DNA of 64,000 nt, from positions 423,341-487,340 of the forward strand of contig NZ_FPAG01000002.1 of NCBI RefSeq assembly GCF_900116365.1, given 5' to 3'. The first letter of the stretch is position 1. Every line of letters starts with the position of its first letter. The translations under genes and the position numbers were made by a program. Below, in pieces: positions 8,776 through 16,233 of the stretch. This DNA is from Zhouia amylolytica. Its GTDB lineage: Bacteria; Bacteroidota; Bacteroidia; Flavobacteriales; Flavobacteriaceae. The notes beneath the pieces are model-generated. The model had not been told where the DNA came from and searched no databases. It worked only from the letters and a program-made list of their open reading frames with translations.

Positions 8776-9567
8776 TTATTTAGCAATTTGATTGATCTTC
8801 TCATAAGAGCTTACAATCCCTTTAATTAATGATGAACTGAGTCCCTGATGTTCCATTTCATTGAGGCCTTCAATAGTACATCCCTTTGGCGTGGTTACCT
8901 TGTCAATTTCCTGTTCGGGATGACTTCCGCTCTGAATGAGTAAACTAGCAGCTCCGGAACAGGTTTGCATTGCCATTTCCTGGGCTTCAGCTGCATCAAA
9001 GCCCAACTGGATAGCACCTTGGGTAGTGGCTCGTATTAAGCGCATCCAGAATGCAATACCACTGGCACAAATCACTGTTGCAGCCTGCATTTGTTTCTCA
9101 GGAATAGAAATGGTAGTCCCTAGTCGGTTAAAAATTGCTTTCGCAAGGTCAATACGTTTTTCACCTTTTTCATTGGCACATAAACAAGTCATCGATTTAC
9201 CAACAGAAATTGCTGTATTAGGCATACTTCTTATGATATAATGGTCTGAACCGATCACGGACTCCATTCTTGGAATTTTAAAACCTGTAATGGTGGAAAT
9301 CAACACATGATTTTGATGAAGTAGATCCTTAATATCCAGTAAAATGGATTCAAACTGAGCAGGTTGTACAGCGAAAATAATAATATCCGATTGCTGAACA
9401 GCTAATTTATTGTCATCAGTTACAAATACATTTTTGTATTCTTCATAGCTCTTAATGCCTTCCTTGTTTCTCCTCGTAAGATACAAAGTGGTGATGGCAT
9501 TGGTGGTTATCAATCCTTTAGCGATTGATAGTCCCAGGTTTCCTGCACCTATGATTGCTACTTTCAT
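8776..9567 (-). CDS. proC: Pyrroline-5-carboxylate reductase
   Basis: Reduces pyrroline-5-carboxylate to proline with NAD(P)H. The 263-residue protein begins with the Rossmann motif IIGAGNLG (residues 5-12) and carries the family C-terminal region with GAASLLIQSG near 200 and TTPKGCTIEGLN near 224. It lies inside the arginine cluster, between argC and argD, so proline formation is presumably co-expressed with ornithine synthesis. Whether glutamate semialdehyde comes from a separate proAB route or from ornithine transamination is not decided here. Confidence 0.92.
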   Translation of the reverse strand: MKVAIIGAGNLGLSIAKGLITTNAITTLYLTRRNKEGIKSYEEYKNVFVTDDNKLAVQQSDIIIFAVQPAQFESILLDIKDLLHQNHVLISTITGFKIPRMESVIGSDHYIIRSMPNTAISVGKSMTCLCANEKGEKRIDLAKAIFNRLGTTISIPEKQMQAATVICASGIAFWMRLIRATTQGAIQLGFDAAEAQEMAMQTCSGAASLLIQSGSHPEQEIDKVTTPKGCTIEGLNEMEHQGLSSSLIKGIVSSYEKINQIAK

Positions 9568-9640
9568 TATTGTGGTTGGTTATTAAAATTATTTTAAAAG
9601 TGTTAATAGTTACGTTCTGGTTTTAAAAGATTCCTGATGC

Positions 9641-10615
9641 TTAAAAGTAACTTGCTTTTAAATTCAATCCTTCTGTTTCCGGAAATCCAAATTGTAAGTT
9701 CATATTTTGAATGGCCTGGCCGCTGGCACCTTTTAAAAGATTATCTTCTGCAGTAGTGATCAACAGGAGGTCTTCGTGTTTATGAAGGTGAACATGACAC
9801 ATGTTGGTGTTGACAACTTGCTTTAAATGAATTTCCTTGTCTGATACTTGAGTAAATGGCGCGTCCTTGTAAAAATCCTGATAGATTTTTTTCGCCTCCT
9901 CAAGAGTTCCTTCAAATATTGTGTAAGCCGTTACAAAGATCCCTCTGGCGAAATTTCCACGCTGCGGCATGAAAATAAGAGAAGTATCTGCTCCCTGTAA
10001 AGACTTTAAGCTTTCTCCAATCTCTCCAAGGTGTTGATGCGTAAAGGGTTTATACCAGGAAATGTTATTGTTTCTCCAGCTAAAATGTGATGTGGCTGAA
10101 GGACTCACACCGGCACCGGTACTACCTGTAATGGCGTTAACATGTACATCTTCCTGTAATTTCTTTGAAGCAGCCAGTGGCAATAATGCTAATTGAATAG
10201 CCGTAGCAAAACACCCGGGGTTCGCAATGTAATTAGCTTGTTTTATTTTTTCTTTGTTCAGTTCAGGCAAACCATACACGAACTCCATCCCGTTGAAATT
10301 AGAATCATTTTCAAGCCTGAAATCATTACTTAGGTCAATGATTTTGGTGTTTGTCGAAAACTCATTTTCATTTAAAAAGTTAGATGAATTACCATGCCCT
10401 AAACACAAAAATAGTACATCTACCTCAGGATTTACATTTCCTGTAAAGGTTAAATCTGTTAGCCCTAATAAATCTTCATGTGCATCGCTCAAAGCCTTAC
10501 CGGTTCTTGTTGTACTGTATACAAAGTCGATGCTTGTTTTCGGGTGATTTAACAATAACCTGATTAGTTCGCCCCCGGTATATCCCGATCCTCCTATAAT
10601 ACCAACTTTAATCAT
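9641..10615 (-). CDS. argC: N-acyl-gamma-glutamyl-phosphate reductase
   Basis: NADPH-dependent reductase of 324 residues converting N-acylglutamyl phosphate to the semialdehyde. The N-terminus has the dinucleotide motif GIIGGSGYTGGELIRLL, and the catalytic cysteine lies in the NPGCFATA motif near residue 134. Overlaps argG by 8 bases, indicating coupled translation. The enzyme family handles acetyl and possibly succinyl substrates; the acyl group is not visible from the sequence. Confidence 0.94.
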   Translation of the reverse strand: MIKVGIIGGSGYTGGELIRLLLNHPKTSIDFVYSTTRTGKALSDAHEDLLGLTDLTFTGNVNPEVDVLFLCLGHGNSSNFLNENEFSTNTKIIDLSNDFRLENDSNFNGMEFVYGLPELNKEKIKQANYIANPGCFATAIQLALLPLAASKKLQEDVHVNAITGSTGAGVSPSATSHFSWRNNNISWYKPFTHQHLGEIGESLKSLQGADTSLIFMPQRGNFARGIFVTAYTIFEGTLEEAKKIYQDFYKDAPFTQVSDKEIHLKQVVNTNMCHVHLHKHEDLLLITTAEDNLLKGASGQAIQNMNLQFGFPETEGLNLKASYF

Positions 10616-11801
10616 AACTCTTTTTGTTTACCGCCTGGTGAATTTTAGCTGAATTCGACATTATTTTAATAAACCCTTTGGCGTCCTCTGCAGTCCATCC
10701 TTTATTCATTTCACCATAGGCACCGAATTTTGCACTCATTAAATCGTGCTCAGATTTAATACCGTCGATCACAAATCTGTACGGGTGAAGACTAATCCAT
10801 ACATCTCCGGATACATTCTTTTGAGAATCAGTTAAGAAAGCCTCTATATTTCTCATCGCCTCATCTAAATACTGCCCTTCATGAAGAAGCATTCCGTACC
10901 AGTTTGCCAGGTATTCTTTATGATGTTGTTGCCATTTGGTAAGAACATGCTTTTCAAGTGTATGGTGCGCTTTGATGATTATTAAGGGAGCGGCTGCTTC
11001 AAATCCAACTCTTCCTTTAATTCCAATAATAGTGTCACCCACATGAATATCTCTTCCAATAGCATAAGAAGAAGCTATATTGTTAAGCTTTTCAATATTT
11101 TCTACAGGTTTTCCCTTTTTCCCGTCAATAGCTGTTAACTCTCCTTTTTTGAAGGTCAGTTTTACCTTTTGCGATCCCATATTGGTTAATTGACTCGGAT
11201 AGGCTTCATTAGGTAAGGGTAGTTGAGAAGTGAGGGTCTCGTCGCCACCAACACTGGTACCCCATAATCCTTTATTTATAGAATATTTGGCTTTAGACCA
11301 TTCCTGGTTGATTCCTTTATTTTTCAAATAATCAATTTCCTCCTGTCTGGAAAGCTTCTTATCTCTGATTGGAGTGATGATTTCAATCTCCGGTGCTATG
11401 ATTTGAAAAATCATATCGAATCGTACCTGGTCATTACCGGCACCCGTACTACCATGAGCAATATATTTAGCACCAATTTTTTTAGCGTGCTTAATAATTT
11501 CAATAGCTTGTACAATTCTTTCAGCACTTACAGAAAGAGGATAGGTGTTGTTCTTGAGAACATTTCCGTATATAAGGTACTTTACAACTTCATCATAAAA
11601 AGTTTGAACGGCATCAATAGAAGTGTAAGAAGTTACCCCTAGAATTTTAGCCTTTTTTTCAATTTCAGCAATTTCTTCACCAGTAAAACCTCCAGTGTTA
11701 ACGCTAACTGCATGAACTTCAAAACCTTCTTCTTCTGTTAAATATTTGGCACAATACGAAGTATCTAAACCACCGCTGTAAGCTAAAACTAATTTCTTCA
11801 T
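10608..11801 (-). CDS. argG: Argininosuccinate synthase
   Basis: Condenses citrulline and aspartate using ATP. The 397-residue protein starts with the ATP pyrophosphatase signature LAYSGGLDTSYC (residues 5-16) and contains HGSTGAGNDQVRF near 118, both diagnostic for ArgG. Length is standard. It overlaps the upstream GNAT gene in an ATGA-type junction and the downstream argC by 8 bases. Within the operon it precedes the acyl-ornithine steps although it acts after them, the usual order in Flavobacteriia as far as I recall. Confidence 0.95.
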   Translation of the reverse strand: MKKLVLAYSGGLDTSYCAKYLTEEEGFEVHAVSVNTGGFTGEEIAEIEKKAKILGVTSYTSIDAVQTFYDEVVKYLIYGNVLKNNTYPLSVSAERIVQAIEIIKHAKKIGAKYIAHGSTGAGNDQVRFDMIFQIIAPEIEIITPIRDKKLSRQEEIDYLKNKGINQEWSKAKYSINKGLWGTSVGGDETLTSQLPLPNEAYPSQLTNMGSQKVKLTFKKGELTAIDGKKGKPVENIEKLNNIASSYAIGRDIHVGDTIIGIKGRVGFEAAAPLIIIKAHHTLEKHVLTKWQQHHKEYLANWYGMLLHEGQYLDEAMRNIEAFLTDSQKNVSGDVWISLHPYRFVIDGIKSEHDLMSAKFGAYGEMNKGWTAEDAKGFIKIMSNSAKIHQAVNKKSYD

Positions 11802-12421
11802 TTTTTCTTTTTTTCTTTTTTCAGGAAAATATTCTGTTTAATACTTTTTAATCTTTTAAAAACTTTTTTGTTGTAACTATGCTTATGAGTATGTTCCTTA
11901 ACCGCAGGATCATAAAGCATACCGGTACACAAACACATTTTTTTATCAGTTCTGGAAAGAATGTCGTAGTTTTTACAGGTCTGACATCCACTCCAAAAGG
12001 CTGGATCGTCTGTTAACTCAGAAAAGGTTACAGGTTCATACCCTAAATCATAATTGATTTTCATTACCGCTAATCCGGTGGTAATACCAAAGATTTTGGC
12101 ATCTGGGAATTTCTTTCTACTGTATTCAAAAACCTTTTTCTTGATCTCTGTGGCAAGTCCTTGTCCTCTGTAATCAGGATGGACAATCAACCCGGAATTG
12201 GCAACATATTTACCATGGCCCCAGGTTTCGATATAACAAAATCCAGCAAAAGTTTCACCGTCTAAAGCAATTACAGCATTACCGTTTTCTATTTTGGTAA
12301 CGATATACTCAGTGGTTCGCTTAGCAATCCCTGTTCCTCTCTGCTTAGCGGAATCTTCAATGGTGTCACAAATAATTTGTGCGTATTGAATATGCGAGTT
12401 GTTGGCAATAACTACCTGCAT
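11798..12421 (-). CDS. GNAT acetyltransferase, first gene of the arginine operon (candidate glutamate N-acyltransferase)
   Basis: Acyl-CoA-dependent transferase of 207 residues: the acyl-CoA loop is visible as VHPDYRGQGLATEIKKK around residues 81-97. After the fold comes a cysteine-rich segment (CQTCKN then CLCTG, residues 145-169) and a basic Lys-rich tail. As the first gene, translationally coupled to argG and directly behind the Arg-rich leader, it is the obvious candidate for the otherwise missing first step of the pathway (argA/argJ are not in the cluster). That function is inference; an unrelated acetyltransferase is possible. The Cys cluster could bind metal. Confidence 0.75.
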   Translation of the reverse strand: MQVVIANNSHIQYAQIICDTIEDSAKQRGTGIAKRTTEYIVTKIENGNAVIALDGETFAGFCYIETWGHGKYVANSGLIVHPDYRGQGLATEIKKKVFEYSRKKFPDAKIFGITTGLAVMKINYDLGYEPVTFSELTDDPAFWSGCQTCKNYDILSRTDKKMCLCTGMLYDPAVKEHTHKHSYNKKVFKRLKSIKQNIFLKKEKKKK

Positions 12422-12476
12422 AGTGTTCTAAAAAAATTAAATTCTTGAATTAAAATAAAATTGGGTTTCTCAAGGG

Positions 12477-12498
12477 GGAGTTGGACACACCTAACTCC
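12477..12498 (-). promoter_or_regulatory. Hairpin in the arginine operon leader
   Basis: On the minus transcript GGAGTT-A-GG pairs with CC-AACTCC around a 5-base loop (8 pairs, one bulge). It begins 18 bases after the leader stop codon. A U-rich tract (AATTTTATTTT) follows only about 14 bases later, so it is not a textbook terminator. An alternative, mutually exclusive helix ATTGG (about 12502-12498) with CCAAT (12465-12461) abuts that U-rich tract. Confidence 0.5.
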
Positions 12499-12516
12499 AA
12501 TAACTACTGTGCACCC

Positions 12517-12618
12517 TTACGGGCGACGGCGGCGAATAGGACGAACTGGAGTAATCGCAAAAACAACCCTAGGAGCTTTTAGCCCTGGAAAGAATTGTAT
12601 GTTTTGATTGTTTTGCAT
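12517..12618 (-). CDS. Arg-rich leader peptide of the arginine operon
   Basis: Short ORF of 33 codons (ATG at 12618-12616, TAA at 12519-12517) upstream of the GNAT-argGC-proC-argDF'BEH cluster. It begins MQNNQNIQFF and ends TPVRPIRRRRP: six arginines, five within the last eight residues, four consecutive. The four-arginine run uses CGC, CGC, CGT, CGC, forming a GC-rich island in AT-rich DNA. An amino-acid-rich leader ahead of the genes that make that amino acid is the hallmark of ribosome-mediated attenuation. The gene is followed by alternative hairpins before the GNAT start codon, 95 bases on. Existence and position are seen; function is inferred. Confidence 0.8.
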   Translation of the reverse strand: MQNNQNIQFFPGLKAPRVVFAITPVRPIRRRRP

Positions 12619-12661
12619 TTTATTGATAAATGTTTGTCCTTTGTTTTATGGGTACAATATT

Positions 12662-12690
12662 AGAAAATATAAATGAATTATAATCTCCAA
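12662..12690 (-). promoter_or_regulatory. Candidate promoter of the arginine operon leader
   Basis: On the minus strand TTG (12690-12688) is followed after 18 bases by TATTTTCT (12669-12662), a fair match to the Bacteroidota TTG / TAnnTTTG promoter. Transcription would begin near 12655, giving a leader RNA of about 230 bases that contains the Arg-rich ORF. Confidence 0.45.
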
Positions 12691-12697
12691 TCTTTGT

Positions 12698-12705
12698 TAA
12701 ATTTG
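12698..12705 (+). promoter_or_regulatory. -7 element of the pabB promoter
   Basis: TAAATTTG is an exact match to the Bacteroidota TAnnTTTG consensus and ends 26 bases before the pabB start codon. It is divergent from, and close to, the arginine leader promoter. Confidence 0.55.
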
Positions 12706-12731
12706 TAACAATGAATTATTAATTTCTGTGC

Positions 12732-14054
12732 ATGTATAGGAAAACTGTAGTATTTGAACCAAAGGATATAGAGAAATTTAAAGATAAGCTATTGTCTTGG
12801 TCGCAACAATTTGAAGAGGTAACCTGGTTAGACAGTAATAACTATAATCGCAGGTACAGCTCTTTTGATAGTATCTTAGCGTTCGATGCTTTAACATCAA
12901 TTCAAACAGATGCGTTTGATGCGTTTGATAAACTTAAAGAATACCAGTCAGTTACCCATGATTGGTTGTTTGGCTATCTGACTTATGATCTTAAAAATGA
13001 TGTGGAGCGTCTGGAATCAAATAATTATGATGGATTAGAATTTCCGGATCTGTATTTTTTTCAACCTAAAAAAATCATCACAATAAAAGGGACTAAAGTA
13101 GAATTTCATTACTTGCCCATGGTAGATGATGAAGTGGAGGAAGACTTCAATTTAATTACAAATTTTTCAACAGATGATCCCAATCGCGCAAATGAACAGA
13201 ATGCAATAAAGATAAAATTACGCATACATAAAGATGAGTACCTTCATAAGGTTCAAAAGATGTTAGATCATATTCATCGAGGTGATATTTATGAAGCTAA
13301 TTTTTGTCAGGAGTTCTATGCCGAAAACACTGAACTAGCTCCTTTAAAGAGTTATAGGCATTTAAATGAAATCTCGAAACCTCCGTTTGCTACGTTTTTA
13401 AAAATTCGGGATAAGTATTTGATGTCCGCTTCTCCAGAACGTTATCTTCGTAAAGAAGGACTACATATACTATCACAACCCATAAAAGGAACTGCTAAAC
13501 GCGCTCCTTTTTTAAAAGCCGATGTACAGTTGGTTAACTCGTTGCGAAATAATCCTAAAGAGCGTTCTGAGAATATCATGATTGTAGATTTGGTGCGTAA
13601 TGATCTTTCACGGGTAGCAGTCAAGGGCTCAGTAAAAGTAGAGGAATTGTGCAAGGTGTATACCTTCGAACAGGTACATCAATTAATTTCAACCGTAAAA
13701 GCAACTGTAACTGATGATATGAATCCCATCGATATTATAAAAGCTTCATTCCCAATGGGAAGCATGACCGGTGCTCCTAAAATATCCGCAATGAAAATCA
13801 TAGAAGAACTGGAAGAAACCAAAAGAGGTTTGTATAGCGGAGCCGTTGGATATTTTACCCCTGTGGGAGATTTCGATTTTAATGTGGTGATAAGAAGCAT
13901 CCTTTACAATGCTGGTAAAAAGTACATATCCTTTTCTGTGGGAGGCGCAATTACAGCAGAATCAATTCCTGAAAATGAATACGAAGAATGCCTTATTAAG
14001 GCAAAAGCGATGCGCGAAGTTTTGGAAGGAAAGGATAAAGGCGAAAAAGTTTAA
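12732..14054 (+). CDS. pabB: Aminodeoxychorismate synthase component I
   Basis: Chorismate-using enzyme of 440 residues in folate (p-aminobenzoate) synthesis. The C-terminal catalytic domain is complete: GDIYEANFCQEF near 189, then ASPERYLR, the decisive PIKGTAKR near 252, NIMIVDLVRNDLSRVA near 284, and FPMGSMTGAPK near 341. The lysine of PIKGT is characteristic of PabB rather than TrpE, which has alanine there. The glutamine amidotransferase partner (pabA) is not in the window. First gene of a four-gene run with spacings of 26 and 14 bases and one overlap. Confidence 0.9.
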   Translation: MYRKTVVFEPKDIEKFKDKLLSWSQQFEEVTWLDSNNYNRRYSSFDSILAFDALTSIQTDAFDAFDKLKEYQSVTHDWLFGYLTYDLKNDVERLESNNYDGLEFPDLYFFQPKKIITIKGTKVEFHYLPMVDDEVEEDFNLITNFSTDDPNRANEQNAIKIKLRIHKDEYLHKVQKMLDHIHRGDIYEANFCQEFYAENTELAPLKSYRHLNEISKPPFATFLKIRDKYLMSASPERYLRKEGLHILSQPIKGTAKRAPFLKADVQLVNSLRNNPKERSENIMIVDLVRNDLSRVAVKGSVKVEELCKVYTFEQVHQLISTVKATVTDDMNPIDIIKASFPMGSMTGAPKISAMKIIEELEETKRGLYSGAVGYFTPVGDFDFNVVIRSILYNAGKKYISFSVGGAITAESIPENEYEECLIKAKAMREVLEGKDKGEKV

Positions 14055-14080
14055 CTTTACACGAACCTTAAATCTTCAAA

Positions 14081-14908
14081 ATGCAGCATAGCGAATTTTA
14101 CTTTAACTGTCATGAGAAAAAGCTCTTTGGACAGTGGTGGAAACCACAGAAAATAAGAGCGGTGATTGTGTTGGTTCACGGAATGGGGTCCCACAGTGGC
14201 CGTTACTCATCATTTGTAGTTCCTGAGTTTATCGATAAGGGATTTGCGGTAATAAGTTTTGATCACTTTGGACATGGGCATTCTGAAGGAAAACGAGGAA
14301 CCTGCCCTGGATATGAAGCTGTTCTTGATAGCGTTTCTGAAATTTTCCAAAAGGCAGACGAGTTTTTTAAAGACTACCCAAAATTTTTATATGGGCATAG
14401 TATGGGAGGTAATGTCGTACTGAACTACGTAGCACATAGAAATCCTGAAGTGGCAGGGGTCGTGGCAACCAGTCCTTTTTTAAGAATTGCATTTCCTACC
14501 CCGGTTTGGAAAATGACTTTAGGAAAGATTTTTTATCGAATTGCTCCCCATGTTACTTTCTCCAGTGGCATTGAGGCCCGGTACATTTCACGAGATGAGA
14601 AAGAGGTTAAACGCTATAAAGAAGATAAATTAGTTCATGATCGGGTAAGCCCTAATTTTACGTTTCCGTTTATCGAAGCAGGAGAAAACATTATTGGTTT
14701 AGCTTCAAAATTTCACCATCCCCTTTTATTACTTCACGGAACAGACGACTATATAACAAGTCATTATGCAAGTAAGGCTTTTGCTAAACAAGCTGAAAAT
14801 TATACAGATTTAAAACTAATGGAAGGAGGATACCATGAATTACACAATGATCTTGATAAGCACGAAGTGCTGAACTACATAACGAATTGGATGGAATCTA
14901 AACTATAA
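14081..14908 (+). CDS. Alpha/beta hydrolase, monoacylglycerol lipase/lysophospholipase type
   Basis: Serine hydrolase of 275 residues of the PldB/monoglyceride-lipase family. HGMGSHSGRY near residue 33 gives the oxyanion hole; the nucleophile is in YGHSMGGN near 107; the acid is the aspartate of LLHGTDDY near 227; and the histidine is in GGYHELHND near 256. No signal peptide, so probably cytoplasmic. It sits between pabB and tilS, with no evident functional link. Substrate is inferred from family only. Confidence 0.87.
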   Translation: MQHSEFYFNCHEKKLFGQWWKPQKIRAVIVLVHGMGSHSGRYSSFVVPEFIDKGFAVISFDHFGHGHSEGKRGTCPGYEAVLDSVSEIFQKADEFFKDYPKFLYGHSMGGNVVLNYVAHRNPEVAGVVATSPFLRIAFPTPVWKMTLGKIFYRIAPHVTFSSGIEARYISRDEKEVKRYKEDKLVHDRVSPNFTFPFIEAGENIIGLASKFHHPLLLLHGTDDYITSHYASKAFAKQAENYTDLKLMEGGYHELHNDLDKHEVLNYITNWMESKL

Positions 14909-14922
14909 GATACTTTTGCGGT

Positions 14923-16233
14923 ATGGTAGCATTGTTTGAAAAACATATTAAAGATAATTTCCCTTTTTTGGTTAAAGCTAAAATTCTAATTGCCATCAGT
15001 GGAGGAATAGATAGTGTAGTTTTAACTTATTTGTGTAAAGAAATTGGACTTAACCTAAGTCTGGCGCACTGTAATTTTAACCTAAGGGGTAAAGAAAGTG
15101 ATTTAGATGAGCAGTTTGTGAAAGACTTAGCTGATAAATTAGATGTTCCGGTCTATATTGAAAGTTTTGATACGAAGGCTTATAAACATTCTCATAAATT
15201 ATCAACGCAAATAGCAGCCAGAGAATTAAGATATAATTGGTTTAAATCACTTCAGGAGACATTTAAAATAGATTATGTACTCACCGCACATCAGGCAGAT
15301 GATAATCTGGAAACTTTTTTAATTAATCTGTCAAGAGGTACTGGTATTGAAGGACTTACAGGAATACCAGAAGTGAATAATAATGTGGTCCGTCCATTGC
15401 TTCCCTTTACCAGGGATCAAATTAAAATATATGCCACTGAAAATAAAATTGATTGGAGGGAGGATAGTAGTAATAAGGAAGCTAAGTATCTTAGAAATAA
15501 ATTACGACTCGAGGTGTTACCTGCCCTTAAGGAGGTGAATCCAACCTTTATGGATAATTTTAATAAAACAATAGACCACCTCAATGGGACACGGGGAATT
15601 GTAAATCATCATATAGCCAATTTAAAGGCAGTCTTATTCAAAAGAGAAAAAGAACAAATAAGTATTGCTATTGATGAACTCATCAATCTAAATCCCAGAA
15701 AAGATTATCTGTATGAATTGTTTAACGAATTTGGATTTACAGCCTGGGATGATGTAGAAAATTTGCTTTTTGCCATGAGTGGTAAACAAATATTTTCCCA
15801 TTCGCATCGAATGTTAAAAAATCGTAAAGAACTATTAATAACACCCATAAACCCTATTGAAATAGAGGACTATTATGAGCTGAAAGAAAATGAAAACACC
15901 ATCGTAAAACCCTTAAAACTAGATGTTTGCGATGTTGCTCAAATCGGGGATCTAAAAAATGAAATAGCGTATATAGATAAAGATTTGTTAAAGTATCCAT
16001 TGATCATTAGGAAATGGAAAAAAGGCGATTATTTTTATCCCCTCGGAATGCGGAATAAGAAGCTTTTGTCGAAATTTTTTAAGGATGAAAAGTTTTCCAT
16101 CGTAGCTAAAGAAAACACATGGATTCTGTGTTCTGGAGACGAAATAATTTGGGTTATTAGCCATCGGTTAGATGATAGATTTAAGGTAACCCCAAAAACA
16201 AAACACATATTAAAATTAGAGTACTTAACATGA
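14923..16233 (+). CDS. tilS: tRNA(Ile) lysidine synthetase
   Basis: Modifies C34 of the CAU-anticodon isoleucine tRNA to lysidine, using ATP and lysine, so that it reads AUA. The PP-loop ISGGIDSVVL (residues 23-32), the LAHCNFNLRG segment near 47 and the HQADDNLETFLINLSRG motif near 126 identify it. The 436-residue length includes the C-terminal substrate-recognition domains. Its stop overlaps the start of the downstream dsbD-like gene by 4 bases. Confidence 0.94.
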   Translation: MVALFEKHIKDNFPFLVKAKILIAISGGIDSVVLTYLCKEIGLNLSLAHCNFNLRGKESDLDEQFVKDLADKLDVPVYIESFDTKAYKHSHKLSTQIAARELRYNWFKSLQETFKIDYVLTAHQADDNLETFLINLSRGTGIEGLTGIPEVNNNVVRPLLPFTRDQIKIYATENKIDWREDSSNKEAKYLRNKLRLEVLPALKEVNPTFMDNFNKTIDHLNGTRGIVNHHIANLKAVLFKREKEQISIAIDELINLNPRKDYLYELFNEFGFTAWDDVENLLFAMSGKQIFSHSHRMLKNRKELLITPINPIEIEDYYELKENENTIVKPLKLDVCDVAQIGDLKNEIAYIDKDLLKYPLIIRKWKKGDYFYPLGMRNKKLLSKFFKDEKFSIVAKENTWILCSGDEIIWVISHRLDDRFKVTPKTKHILKLEYLT

